64,000 nt of DNA from Arctopsyche grandis (Eukaryota; Arthropoda; Insecta; Trichoptera; Hydropsychidae). Of this stretch, positions 13,032 to 25,200 are shown piece by piece. The position numbers and the translations under genes are program-made. How positions within the stretch are numbered: the first letter of the stretch is position 1; each line of letters starts with the position of its first letter. The stretch is from the NCBI RefSeq assembly GCF_051622035.1, contig NC_135358.1:8845001-8909000 (forward strand). The letters run 5' to 3'. Below the pieces are notes generated by a model. It saw nothing but the letters and a program-made list of their open reading frames with translations, did no database searches and had not been told where the DNA came from.

Positions 13032-16000
13032 ATGGCACCATCGAAAATGGCGCCAGATGATCCTCAAGCTATTGTAACACCCGAACAACAAAAAATCGAC
13101 AAAGATGCACTTCGAGCTCAGGTATTCTTCGAATAAACGTATACAACTAAACTTTGACCGAACAAAATCTAATCTAATGTATATTACAGTTACACGATGA
13201 AATAGAGAAGAAATCGAAGGCGTGTGGTCACCGTAAATATGCATGCCACCTTCCCAGGTTGCCCGGCTGGAGTCGGTGTCAGCTGCACATATTGGACGAG
13301 CAAAATGCTCCATATCGGAGATGCCGACATACCGGAGCTCATCGATGTCTTAATCCAGCGCCTATTCTCAACAGTAAAAAAGACACTGGGTATTTTATTA
13401 TCACAATGTATGTGTCTGTTGTTTGATATTTATTCAAATCTAATTGAAATTTTGTATTTCCAGGCTTTGTTTTGAACACGCGCGGAATGCTCTCATTCTC
13501 AGAATGCGTGCTATGTCAAAACCGGCTCCTAAACCGGGCCCAGAATCTCTCCTACTCTCGCTGCAGCATCATGTTATGTACGTTATAAATGTCCTGATCG
13601 TGATTTATGTATATGTGTGTTTATTTTGATGGTATGTTTGATTTCAATAGGCCAGAACGCGTTCGAACCGAATCTTGTGCTTCTCAAGTGTCTGTTGTGA
13701 GTGAGGCTTCAGATGCTAATGAGTCACAAACGATTTCAGCTCCTGATCCGTTCAGTGAGATTTCTATTTATTACACGGTGCTAATAATCCATATTTTATG
13801 ATAACGATTTATATTTTACGGTTGAATTTTGTCGATTTACAGAGCAAATAGATGCTACTGAAATCAATGCATCTATTGGCCCTTCAATTTTGGAATGTTG
13901 GAGTTCGTCATCAGATAGTGAAGATGGTGATGAACCTCGTCGAAATACTGGCATCGAAGAAGACTCTTCGGGAGCTGAAGATACACCATTAGACAGCGAT
14001 CCGTTGCGGTAAATAGATTTCAGCATATTTCATCATGTTATTATTATGTACTATATTATTAGAAACGTTGACGCTGTTGGTGGAAATCATGAACTAGATA
14101 GAATCCTTTGAAATGTGGTGTTCCTGGAGAATGTTAAAGATCACTTGGAAGGAATACGTAAAGAACTAAACTGTCTGTAATACGTAAAGAACTAAACAGC
14201 TGCTTCACAAAAATTGAGATCTTGTTACTGTAGAGCACTGAAAACTGGAATATTTTGGCCATGTGATTCATGGCCTCAAGTATCGCCTTCTACAAATGAT
14301 AAAGGAAGGAAAAGTAGAGGGCAAACGGTGGCTCGGAAGAAAGAAGCTTTCTTGACTCGAACTTGAAAAAAATTGTTTCGGCTTGCCCAAGATAGGGAAG
14401 AGTTTGCATAGGCGGTCAATAATGTCTGCCTGTGTTAGTCGCCCATGTCTAAACATGGTTATGGCTCAACGAGAAGATATTACGAGGAATTGTATTATTA
14501 TTTTAGATTTGCTGGTATTTATACTGCAGAGGAAGTAGTCAGAGAAATGGGATCATCTCTTAAACGGCTGCAAGCTTTATATCTTGGACAGTTGAAAGTG
14601 TTAACTAGGCGACTGAAGGAAGCTCGTAGGAATTATTTATATTCTCTCAAATCTGAGAAGGAGACACATTGTAGGTTTTCAGTTTAATAATGTTTATTTT
14701 TGTTTGTATATGAGTGAGTTATTTTAGGTTTATTGTTATCATTATAGGTAGTATTCATAGTCAAGGTGCAAGTAATAACATTGAAAGGCAACAACTTTCA
14801 ATTTTAAAATCCACATCATCGTATCGCAAGCGACATGGAGTAGATGCTATTCTGCAGAAAAAATTATATGAAAAGAGATCCAAGGTATTGTATATAATAA
14901 TAATAATACATTTGGTACTTATTGGCACTAAGGATCCGGTATGCATACAGAATATACAATAGTTACATGAATGACCTTTGGGCATCGCAAATAGCTGTAG
15001 TAAAGTGACAGTATAATTTGATAAAGCATTGTGGTACAGTGTACGAACACATAGAAAGTCATTTTGTGGAGTTTATGTGGTGGCATATACCTAATACGAT
15101 TCATTTGAAGAGATTCTTTCTGCAATAAGACTATACTGACCTTCACCGTAACATATGTGTGTGAAATTCATGGTGATTGGATAAATGCACCCAAGAGAGC
15201 CGCACTCTCGATACATCCCAACTTTCTAAGATGCTCAAGAAGAACTAACGTAATAGAATTCCATAAAAAACGTCAAGGGGTATTTGTATGTTATGCGAGG
15301 GTGCCAACCAGTAGCGGCTCGTGAGATTTCATAGTGGGGGGGCTGCAGAGATTATTCAGGCTGTAGTAGCTCGTTAACCAAACAAAATTTATTTTCTTTT
15401 TTGGCTAGTAGAAATGTGTGTAAGGCAGTGCCCAGTTGCCATTAAAGACGAGCCGCCACTGGGTATGTATGATAAAATGATTTTGGAAATGCGTTTTCGA
15501 TTTCTATCGATATTGTTCGATGACTTTACTCAAACTGTTTACGACACCTAGAGGCCATTCATGTAACTGTCGTGTATTTGTTAGTGTACATGTGTGTCGA
15601 TGCCCGAATGCGCCCGTATAACCAATAAGTACCATACATTTAATATATATATATATATATAGTGGTATATTTTTCCTAATATTTTAAAATATGTATAGGT
15701 AGTAGATGGTAATGCAACACAAAAATCTTCAAAAGGTCGATGTTGTTTTACGGAAGGCGGTGTGAAATGTCCTCGTATGGCCATGCCGGCTGCTCGTCAT
15801 TGTTTGAAGCACATATTGAGTGACAGGCATCAGGTATTTAATGGTCGATTTATAAGATACGATTTTAACATTGTAAATTTATAACAGTTCTGTTTTTTGT
15901 ACGATAGGTCTTATTTAGAAGTTGCGGGGTTAACAAAGCAGGCATTGTATGTCAAGAGCCAACAGCTGCGTTGCATCCGACGGCAACTTGTGCCTTCCAT

Positions 16001-16199
16001 GCAGATCTCTTACCATATCAAACGTATTCTATGAAGGTGCTTTTTTTTTGTATTATTTAAATAAAACAATGTATCCATTGGAGTATTGGGATCAAATGTT
16101 AATTAATCTTTTTAGAAATACGAATCTGATTCTGAAGATGGTGGTACTGGTTCTTCGACTAAGGATTCCCTTCATCCACACAAGGCTGTTGAAACTTGA
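13032..16199 (+). CDS. NSL complex subunit 2 (KANSL2/NSL2 orthologue, 10 coding exons)
   Basis: Exons: 13032-13121, 13190-13389, 13464-13577, 13651-13754, 13843-14008, 14507-14670, 14748-14884, 15699-15833, 15908-16036, 16116-16199. All are GT-AG with closing phases, giving 440 aa. The first C3Hc3H-type module has Cys42, Cys60, His63, Cys75, Cys83, Cys99 and His102, and ends in CFEHARNALILRMRAM. An acidic Ser/Asp/Glu-rich stretch follows (about 183-222). Then comes FAGIYTAEEVVREMGSSLKR, a likely coiled coil, and a second module (Cys341, Cys349, Cys360, His363, Cys376, Cys385, Cys398, His401). This order matches KANSL2, a scaffold subunit of the MOF-containing NSL histone acetyltransferase complex that acts at housekeeping promoters. 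A candidate AATAAA lies at 16554-16559. Intron 5 holds a LINE fragment and intron 7 a hAT MITE. Confidence 0.93.
14064..14460 (+). mobile_element. RTE-like LINE 3' fragment in NSL2 intron 5
   Basis: Broken plus-strand frames read [54 protein letters not shown] and FRLAQDREEFA, in the order seen at the C terminus of RTE-type non-LTR retrotransposon proteins. Stops and frame changes make it a dead 3' piece. It shares GKRWLGRKK with the remnant at 8393-8480. Confidence 0.7.
15309..15461. mobile_element. hAT-type MITE in NSL2 intron 7
   Basis: A 153 bp stretch with inverted ends CAGTAGCGGCTCGTG and, from the other end, CAGTGGCGGCTCGTC (13 of 15 identical). The CAGTGGCGG start is typical of hAT MITEs. 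The flanking 8-mers do not match well, so the target duplication has decayed or was lost. Confidence 0.65.
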
Positions 16200-17134
16200 C
16201 AGTATTCATCGGATGTGCGATGGGTTGTAAAACCGCCTGTTCACAAGTGCCATGTTACCATGATCTAATGGTGTTCTTGAGTTCTTTCCAAATCGAACGC
16301 TTAGACATTAACGCTGTTGTTGAATCTTTACGTGATGAAATTTCGACAAGTGTTGTTCTGCATGGGTGTGAATTTTCAACGTGATAACACTTTGATATTT
16401 TTCACAGTTAGTTTTATGTGTATTGTGGACCTTTTACCTTCGCTGCTCGGGCTGGATTAGTTCGTATTATTAATTAACCGTATTAGTTACAAGATTTAAG
16501 TGAGGATATGTGTATTTGTCATATTCTTGATGCATACGCTGTCCGTTTGCTGGAATAAAATGATAAGCTGCTTATTTTTACGTTCAATTTAAATGGTGTA
16601 TAAATAAGTTATGTATAAAATGTAATATATTTTATTGATTTAATACAACACACATATTGCTTAAAATTATGTATCATAAAGTATAGTGTCATGTATAAAA
16701 TATTCTTTTATTTGAGATTCTTTTTTTTTTTATTGATTTGAACTTATTAATAAGCAATATTAATAACTTATAAAAGTATAAATGACTATTTTTTTTCCTT
16801 AAATTATCGTAAAAAATTTAATCTTAAAGGTTACATTATATACATGTAAGTGAACTAGACGTCTATTTGGTAGTGAGATGTATAGATTAATAATTCTATT
16901 GCTCTGAGAGCTATGTATAAGTCATGGTGACTTAAATCAGTCTATAATAATAATATGTACGATTTCACAACCGTTTGGAATTGTAATAATTCATAATTAT
17001 GGAAGGTTTTTCGTAATAAATTGGTACGAAACCCATGTTCATACGAATTTTCGTATGAAACTTTTCATTTGGAGTTTGTTTTTAAATGGCTAGTCGTAGA
17101 ATGTAGTGGTTGTAGAAAAATAATACGATTCATT
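16200..17134. other. Convergent 3' flanks of NSL2 and heparanase
   Basis: AT-rich DNA between two convergent genes. It holds the NSL2 3' UTR with AATAAA at 16554-16559 and presumably the heparanase 3' UTR near 17060-17134. No other coding region is supported. Confidence 0.5.
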
Positions 17135-18838
17135 TTATAATGACCGGCAGAAGGGAACTTTGACATTGTGAATAACCCAAAATCCCAAAGAGTAACCGGG
17201 CATTCTAAGTTTGTTCGCAGTTTGCAGTTTCTTTGGAAGAATCCTCGGCAAATCATCATCATATTTGAGCACAACCCCATTCAGAGATATGTTCGTGGAC
17301 TTTCTATCGGTGGACGAAGTTAATATGTATTCTTCGGTGGTGATGTTTTTACCGATGGCCGTTCCTTCCAATTGGAAATACGTGGCCACTTTTGATAAAT
17401 TGATAGCAAAAACTGTTACCATGTTTCCTTTAGTGCGTATGAATTTGGCACTGCAATGACAGTATATCCGTTGCAGTTTGTTCTTATCTGAGTCCAATCT
17501 GCAATCAATAACTTCATTTCCTACGAGTCTTTTGTATAACAAGCTCACCCACCAGTCAGGAGATGGTGAAAGATCTTTTCCGATCATTGAATAACTGCCT
17601 CCGAATAAGCTCTGGCGTACGACGACGGAGATGGCATTCTTCGCGGCTAAACCCAATTTATCCAACCACAGTGGTGATCCGGAGAAACTGTTTGAAAGTC
17701 CAGGAGCTCCACCGCCGTAAGCACTGCTCGTTTCACTCAACCACATTGGAATATCGCCTCTGATATTATCTATATTCTCCCTCATCGTATCAATTTGGCT
17801 TTTTAATAATTCAAATGTATCTGGATTCCAAAAGTCTTCAAGAGTTGCCTCGCGACCGTTTAAATAGTATTGATGCCATGCAACTGCGTCCAAGTAATCT
17901 GATAGATTCGTATTTTCATCGTACTTTTCTAAAGTGGTTAGGAAGTCTTTCATGTACTGGACGCAATCTGGTCGTTTCGGTTGAGGTCTTGTTGTATCGG
18001 GACCGACAAGTTTTGAACCCGGTGAATAGTTTTCTATCAATGCTCTTAGATGAACAAAGTCACGAGCCATTTGTTCAGGTGGTACCGTCACGTTGAAGAC
18101 GTGTCTGAACGAATTAGGTTCGTTGCCTAGTTGCCAGTCTATGTTTTTGGTTATTTCATGCGTCGAAGCAAAACTTAGTAATTGTTCTGTGTTTGTGGAA
18201 TCCCAATCGGTTCCGTTTCTGAATAAAGCGTTGAGATCAAACAACAGCCTGGAGTTAGTCTTTTTGCAGAAGTCATTAATTTTAATCAAATCGCCACTGC
18301 TCATCACAAAGTATGGCAGGAATTTTCCAGCGCAGGATGTGTTGTTTTGTGCGCATTCTTGGATTCTATAATAGATTTCTTCGGGTATAGAGGTTTGGAT
18401 AGAGTCTTCCATGAAAATTAAACGATCAGATAGCGTACCTCCAAGTCTGATGTAAGCCGGTCCAAGTAGAGAGGTGAGGTTTTGGAATCGTCTTGAATCG
18501 AAGGGGACATTGTCGACGCTCGTGGCTATTTGTATTGTGTCGACGCCGAAGCTCAAATACCTGTCAGATGTGACGTGAATTGGTGCTGTCTGTACGTCTA
18601 TGTAGAGAATGTTGGGGGGCACCAGGTAGATGAGTGATCTTGTGATTAGGTGGACGATTAGCGCGATGGCAAATATCGAAGTGTACGTTAATATTAACGT
18701 GTCGCGTCCCATGAAGCGAGAGCGAAACGTCATGCTGGGCACATTTGACAGTTCGCCATTGTCAGCTGCGTAGGTCGCCGTACATGAGATAACAGCCATT
18801 ACCTTTTTTTTTTTTTGATAAATCTCAATTGTACACAT
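17135..18838 (-). CDS. Heparanase-like glycoside hydrolase, family GH79, single exon
   Basis: A 567-aa open frame without introns. It carries RLGGTLSDRLIF, FDLNALFRNGTDWDS, the acid/base motif WQLGNEPNSF (Glu240), GPDTTRP, DAVAWHQYYLNG and the nucleophile motif WLSETSSAYGGGAPGLS (Glu369), in heparanase order, then the C-terminal beta domain ending FWVIHNVKVPFC. Length is close to the roughly 540 aa of vertebrate heparanase. Residues about 47-66 form one hydrophobic segment after an Arg-rich N terminus, suggesting a type II anchor or uncleaved signal rather than a classic signal peptide. N-glycosylation sequons are present. By family it cleaves heparan sulfate chains, outside the cell or in lysosomes; substrate and localisation here are inferred. 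The start is uncertain: ATGs at 18838, 18799 and 18733 are in frame, and a 12-A run lies between the first two. Confidence 0.9.
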   Translation of the reverse strand: MCTIEIYQKKKKVMAVISCTATYAADNGELSNVPSMTFRSRFMGRDTLILTYTSIFAIALIVHLITRSLIYLVPPNILYIDVQTAPIHVTSDRYLSFGVDTIQIATSVDNVPFDSRRFQNLTSLLGPAYIRLGGTLSDRLIFMEDSIQTSIPEEIYYRIQECAQNNTSCAGKFLPYFVMSSGDLIKINDFCKKTNSRLLFDLNALFRNGTDWDSTNTEQLLSFASTHEITKNIDWQLGNEPNSFRHVFNVTVPPEQMARDFVHLRALIENYSPGSKLVGPDTTRPQPKRPDCVQYMKDFLTTLEKYDENTNLSDYLDAVAWHQYYLNGREATLEDFWNPDTFELLKSQIDTMRENIDNIRGDIPMWLSETSSAYGGGAPGLSNSFSGSPLWLDKLGLAAKNAISVVVRQSLFGGSYSMIGKDLSPSPDWWVSLLYKRLVGNEVIDCRLDSDKNKLQRIYCHCSAKFIRTKGNMVTVFAINLSKVATYFQLEGTAIGKNITTEEYILTSSTDRKSTNISLNGVVLKYDDDLPRILPKKLQTANKLRMPGYSLGFWVIHNVKVPFCRSL

Positions 18839-19259
18839 CTCTTAGGGTAAACCGATTATTAGGGTAAACAATCGCTCGCACAACAATCGTTGCTACAAAA
18901 ATCGCCAATACGGAATATCTGGCACTCGAGTTCTCGTTAGTACAGTATTTCGCGTGGGGAGTTTTCAATTGTTTTCGAGTTTTTCGGTGCCAGATGTTCC
19001 ATGATCGAGATTTTAGTGACGTGCGCGAGATCGCTTTTTTGCGGAATAATCACCGAACCATCTCATAGTTCTGTTTAAAATTATGGAAAAATCTCGAAAT
19101 CTGTCTAATCACTCCTAATATTACCATGTGTTCAAAGCGATAAAATTAAAGCCATAAAGTGAATATAAAATCCGAAGAAGTTATTTTGGAGCAAAACGCT
19201 ATGGAAGAAATAGTGGATCCCAATAATTGTTTGAAAATTGACACCATAGGAAAAATATT
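18839..19259. other. Heparanase 5' flank
   Basis: No coding region is recognised. It presumably contains the heparanase promoter and 5' UTR; no core promoter motif is convincing. Confidence 0.35.
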
Positions 19260-21110
19260 CGAGTGTTTGAAATCTGTTAAAAAGCATTTGTAAAAAAACA
19301 TAATTTAGTAATGCATAGTATGAGGATTCACACCGGATACAGATCACATATACGTATTATCACATATCCGTTTTTGAGTAATTTCCAAATAATTCTTATT
19401 TGAGAATACATATTAAGGTCTGTTCATACATAACAGCACTGCACGGCTTCAGCACTGCACGACTCCGTTTCAAATATGTCATTTTATTACATTTCTATTC
19501 ATATCTACCTACACTTCGCGGTCACGTCACGCTTACGGCACTTTGGCCAAGTGTAAGGCAAAATCGGCTTACTTAAACATTACAGGCCATGACGATACGG
19601 CGCAATATTGCTTACGTCGTATTGTCGAGTACTTACAATATGAATGCATACAAGTGCATTCGTAGCTACGCGTCAGAATACAAGTCAGCAAAAATGTTTC
19701 GGCGTTTATCGAACGAAAAATTATATATAATCGCGTTTTTGTTGGAAGAAGAAGCTCAAGGAGGCAATAAAAAAGCACGGAGGCGTTTTGATGTGCATCC
19801 CATGTTAAAAAATAGAAAAACCGAAGGAGAGTTTTGGACACTGTATAAGGAGCTTGTGGATGATGGACACAATTTTTTTAAATATTTCCGTTAAAAATTA
19901 ATTTTTTTTTTAAATATTTGCGCCAAAACCATGTCGAAAGATTGAACAGCTGTCAACTGTCACTATCGATAATTGGTCCAAAACAGCAAAGCGGCAGACT
20001 CATGGCACGTAATTCGCGTGTATATTTCCACGATGGCCAAAAAAACGGATACGATACGTTGACGGATGTTGCTGTAAGGTATGAACAGGAAATGTCGCGT
20101 ACTGCTGAAAGCCTGCCGTGGCGTAAACGTGACGGTTGGTATGAATATACCCATACAAAATGTACCAAAGAATACTTTTCGTACGGCCGGATACCTGCTG
20201 AAGTCGGTACGTGCTGACTAGGTATGAACAGACCTTTAGAATTCAGACTGGGGAAAAACCGTATAAATGTAAGGAATGCTTAAAATCTTTTATTTCTAAC
20301 TTTGTATTAAGGAGTAATATGAAAATTTACTATAAAAAGACACTATACAAATGCGATAACTGTTCAAAATCATTTATTTTCAAATGCAGATTAGTTGTAG
20401 ATATGAACATTTACACTGGAATATAACTACTATATGTGTTAAATCAATTCAATTTAGTATTATTAATCAATTAAATGTTCCAAATGTCTTTAAATCAAAT
20501 TAAGTAGCCCATGTAAAAATTTACACTGGGGAAAAATCGTAGTTTGTAAAATATGTTTTAGGTTATCTATGTCTCAATTGGAGGAACACATGAAAATTCA
20601 CACCGAGGAAAAATCTTACAAATGTGAGGCGTGTTTTAAAACTTTTACAGTTAGTCATATGAAGATTCACCCTAGAGAAAAATCATGCAGATGTGAGACA
20701 TGTTTAAAATTGTTTACATTTGACACCCAATTAGCAAAACACATGCATATTCACACACGAGAAAAACAATTCAAATGTTATTCTTGTTCAAAATTGTTTT
20801 TGCCTTCATTCAAATTATTAGACCACACTAATATTCACACCGGGGATTAAATCGTACAAATGTAGTGCGTGTTAAAAATCATATGCAGATAAGGCTACCT
20901 TAATGGTACATAAGAGAACTCATACTGGGGAAAAACCATACGAATGTAACAGTTTGAAACCGTTCATGACTATGTACATACATCCATATTGAATTACTAT
21001 ATTAAGACTCACAATGAGAAAAAAGCTCAAAAATGCACTTGTTCAAAATCATTCTTGCGAAAATCCTAGCTTGAAAAATACGAGAATTTATTCTGCAGAG
21101 AATATTTGAA
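19260..21110 (+). pseudogene. C2H2 zinc-finger gene remnant, interrupted by a Harbinger element
   Basis: Plus-strand pieces show repeated C2H2 fingers with TGEKP-type linkers: MRIHTGYRS near 19318, then after the insertion RIQTGEKPYKCKECLKSF and YKCDNCSKSF (20237-20426), HMKIHTEEKSYKCEACFKTF (about 20590-20645), CRCETCLKLF, FKCYSCSKLF (20685-20850), and [13 protein letters not shown] with degraded fingers to about 21110. Stops and frameshifts separate the pieces and several fingers lack ligands, so this is a decayed multi-finger gene. Confidence 0.75.
19416..20235 (+). mobile_element. PIF/Harbinger-type element, internally deleted, with TTA target duplication
   Basis: Ends are inverted: both read AGGTCTGTTCATAC inward (14 identical bases). 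The 3-bp TTA occurs on both sides (19413-19415 and 20236-20238), the classic PIF/Harbinger target. An open frame from the ATG at 19694 to 19894 reads FLLEEEAQGGNKKARRRFDV, HPMLKNRKTEGEFWTLYKEL and HNFFKYFR, as at the N terminus of insect Harbinger nucleases. The catalytic domain is missing. It sits in the linker between two zinc fingers. Confidence 0.85.
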
Positions 21111-21387
21111 GAACGAGACCTATTTAATGTAGTTTATTATTGAATTTCTCAAATATGTCTAATTTAAATAATAAGATCTGTGTTCGTATTTTCTTGATGT
21201 GGTAGGTAAAATGTTAGCAAAAACTTGCATTAATTTTAGTAGTATTTTTTTTAAATATAAATACGTAAGAGGAATGATATACTTATTTATTTATGTATTG
21301 AGATCAAAGAAAGCATTAGATTTTAAGTTTTTTGGTTACATTCATATATACATACATATAATTCAGCAGTTAAATTCCTATATTATG

Positions 21388-21640
21388 TACTAGTGGGTTT
21401 ACCCGGCTTCGCTCGGTATATGTAATATAAACAACTTAAAAATTGCAAAATAATCTAAGAGTTAATATTCATTTGTTTTTTTATTAAACTTATTTGAATC
21501 GAAAAAAAAAAATTCAACGATGTCGATATCGTCGTCATAGAAACTTTGATTTATTTTCGATGTTCCCAACAAACCTTGCATAGAAAGTCTCTTTCGAAAT
21601 TATATATTAGATATTGTTAATTGATGATTGGTCAGCGCTA
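21388..21640 (+). repeat. Dispersed repeat, copy 1 (TTCGCTCGG type)
   Basis: Shares CTTCGCTCGGTAT, TGTAATATAAAC, CTTAAAAAT and AGTCTCTTTCGAAATTATAT with 23583-23795, in the same order and orientation. This looks like a retrotransposon 3' end, but no coding part is attached and the family is not identified. Confidence 0.6.
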
Positions 21641-21879
21641 GTTGTCAATAAATAATATATTGTTTTTTAAGTTGTTGTTGGGGAAGTGAGGGAGAGGGTG
21701 GGGAGCGTCTGACATGTGCTCCTGATACTGACCGCCTAGCAAGCGTTGCAACGGCTGACGTCAGCGTCAGATGCGCGGGAGCGTACACACATACACATCC
21801 GCGAAGATACGCAAACACACACACATTTGTTAATATGTAGGTACATAATATAATTTTTTTAATTTAGCTCACCAATTTT

Positions 21880-22273
21880 AAAATTTCTTCTTTCGAATTT
21901 TAATCGTAATAAGTTTCATTAAAACTTCTATTCTGTAGGCAAGTATCTTTAGGAAATGGTCCATTAGGTCTATGAGGCGGAAAACTCATTATTAAACGTT
22001 TGGTTTCATTAGAAACATCTTGATTGATGTAATTTCCAAGATATTTGTGGCAACGTTCATCAAATCGAGTGTATCAGATATTTTGTTAATGTTTTCATCT
22101 ATATTATCATCATCTTCAATTATTTTGTCTGAAAACCTTTGATCTTCACGTTGTTCGGAATCTACATACATGGGTTGTAATAGTATCACTAATACCTTCT
22201 TCCTCTTCTCCTTCTTCAACAATTTCAGGTAACTGTTCGTGTATTTCAAAGTTTTAGTTTGATTGGGTCTCAT
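21880..22273 (-). pseudogene. Possible hAT (TTF-type zinc finger) transposase fragment
   Basis: On the minus strand, FPPHRPNGPFPKDTCLQNRS followed by FNETYYD resembles the N-terminal block of TTF-zinc-finger hAT transposases. It is preceded by an acidic Asp/Asn-rich open frame (22273-21992). The fragment is short, frameshifted and has no identified ends; the assignment is tentative. Confidence 0.4.
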
Positions 22274-25200
22274 TACTAGGCTTTTCTATGTTTCACTTTG
22301 CAAACGATTGAGCAAAAATTCCTACAGTCTTCCGATCGTTTTGAAACTTTGCCATTTTGCGCGGCTTGGTATATATAAATATAAAATAAAATAAAAGGAA
22401 AATTTAAACAAAATATCAATAAAATAATTACGAATATATAAACTATAAATATAATATACATATATGTGTATGTACAACAATGTTTCAGATTTCAATTATA
22501 ATTATAATCCCGCCCTAAATAACAGTCTTAGTGGAATGTCTGGTAATGATGCAATGATGTTTAAGATTTCAATCAAAATTATGATCCTGGCTTAAGTTAA
22601 TGTAATTAAATATATTACTTAAAACCTTCGGTCGCTTTAAGTAATATATTCATGTACGTATGAAATGATATAAAGGCATGAGATTTATGGCCCCTTATCG
22701 TCGTGGGCCAATGGATAAAAGTAATTTTGATAAATTTATATACACACATATGTCCAACTGCTGTTGACATTCAAATTCAATTTCAAGGAGTCAAATTCGA
22801 TATAAATAATGAATTTGATAATACTTTCTGAATGAAATCTTTTTTTTATTATCATTATATCTTCGTTTTCGATGGTGCATCTTAAGAATATACATATAAC
22901 TTTATTCGCGTGAATCGAATCCATTGAATGGAGTGAATCGAGGTTCACTTTCGAACCTTGCTTCTTACGTATTGATATAATACAATTTCTTTCTCGTTCC
23001 GTAATAGGCCAGACCAAGCTCAAATCTTCCGGGTCGAGATTTATTTATCAGAAACGGGTGGGTAGACGAGGAGGAGAGAGGGAGGGAATGTGGTGGAAAT
23101 GCTACTCAACTTTTCCAATTTTCGTGGCTTCCGAGCGAAAACTTCGGCGAGAAAATTCTGTAATTGATCCATTGTGCAATAAAATCAAATTAAATGCGAA
23201 ACGGTATAATTTCTTGGCGAATAGAAAGTTATCGTTCGAATCTTTCCTATATCATTTTCTTTATTTCAAAGTCGCATTAGAATATCTAACAAAAATATGT
23301 TCGAACTTGAGAGGCTCGTAGTTCAGTGGTAGACAAGCATTATATCTTGAGACATGAATTGAAAATTGGAAATAATATCTTGAGAATATTTTTTAATGCT
23401 TCTCATTCGAATTGTTATGATTGCATTAAGTTGTAGTAAAAAAAAAAATACAATGTTTGACGTTCATCGAAAAGTTAGCTACGCCATTTTTCAATTCCAA
23501 GAAAATTCAATTGTTTTTATTTTCAAACAAAAGACGATAGTAATATTTAATTATTTTCCTTATTATTTACTAATGTTTTTACGTGACTTCGCTCGGTATT
23601 TGTAATATAAACCGCTTAAAAATGGCTGAATTAATAGTAAATATTTGATTAAATTTATTTGAATAGTTTTTTTAATTTAAATTTACTTGAAAATTCATTT
23701 GTTTATTTATTAAATTGGACGTCACGGATTCTACGAACCAAACAAACATACATAAAAAGTCTCTTTCGAAATTATATATTAGGTATTATACTATTATGAC
23801 TGACAAGAGCAATATTTGTTCGTACTATAATTGTTTTGTAATCAACTGTTTACATTAGAAAATGGGGGGGGGGGGGGAGATGGTGATGGAAGCACAATTT
23901 CTTCTATGGATTTTTCCGAGGCGGCCGAGATCTTAACTTGACAGGCCTGATTGTACACCTGAACATATTGCAGTTGAGTCCAATTAGTCCAATCAAATGC
24001 AGCGAAACTTCATCGAGAGACATTTCGGCGTCTATGATTGGCTGAAAGGGACTGAACCACCATACGTATTTTCCCAAACTGACAGCTCTATAAGCGGGCC
24101 TACCTTACTCACTTTATCTTGACGGCCTTTTTCGGAGCGTGTTTTCGTACACCAAAAAAATCGCACCACTGCTTATACACATACTTTATATTATATAACA
24201 TATGTACATATATATGAGTACATCGTCTTCTTTTTAATTGATTCTGTACGGGCCTTGCAAGCGGGCTATCTCCGCTTCGAGAAGTTTTATTTCCAATCAC
24301 AATAGGAAAACTGATAAGGAGCCTAACCCAGATAAGAGCTGCAGCTTCACATTACTGAAATTAAAGATCCAACGTTTGCAGCCTTCACAATATAAAGCAC
24401 GTCTACGCCAAACGGTATATGTAGCTAATGTATAAATGGTCCATTGAATTGTGCAACTTTAGAAACGAGCGTTTTCTAGTCAGTACAAACGCTCAATATA
24501 ATCTTCCCGAGGGGTGGGGGAGGGAGGAGCGGTTCCGGAGTCAGCTTATTCTGAAATTTGGTATGCCAAACAAGATCGTACATTATAGTTTATAAATCGC
24601 CGATGCAAAATGCTCCAGTGTCGTTATTCACCTGAGACGAGCCGTGAGCAACCAATTAGTAGTAAAAAAGCTCGTAAAGCTCCGACGGCGGCATCAATAA
24701 CGGAAACCCATTTTACGATACTTTCCGAAAAGTTTTCAGTTTACGAGCCACGACCAATAAATCGCGTCATTTTAAAAGACCCACAGCCTCAAACCCCTTA
24801 TTTGAGGTCCCTACCCCCCCCTATCCGCATAATTCACGACGCAATTATCAATAAGCAGCTTTGCCACGATGTCTAATAAAATGTTTATTTTTGTAATGGG
24901 CTGCGAAGGAAAGCACTTCACTAGTTTGACGGAAAAGTATTTTTAGCTGTATGTGTATGTAGATATAAAATAAACCATTCACAAAAGTTCTAATTATAAT
25001 GCAAATAGTCTCAAAACATATAATAATAGTTAAACATGTACATATAAGGAGAAACATTGGGAAAGTCTTAACAGGGAGCAAGTACCAGTAAGTACAAGAT
25101 CCAACCGTGGATTAAAAACACCCCCATGACGCCCAAATAGAAAAGAGAAAATAAAATTGCACTCAAACATCACATCCATTTATGAAAATAATGATGAGCG

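Noticed and set aside
13464..13577. Alternative frame of NSL2 exon 3 reading MLSFSECVLCQNRLLNRAQN
   Set aside because: It looked zinc-finger-like, but it breaks phase with both neighbours. The frame CFEHARNALILRM joins canonical splice sites and matches KANSL2.
23310..23370. Plus-strand tRNA-like sequence (GGCTCGTAGTTCAGTGGTAG)
   Set aside because: A-box-like start only; the B box is decayed and there is no partner copy, so neither a tRNA nor a SINE can be supported.
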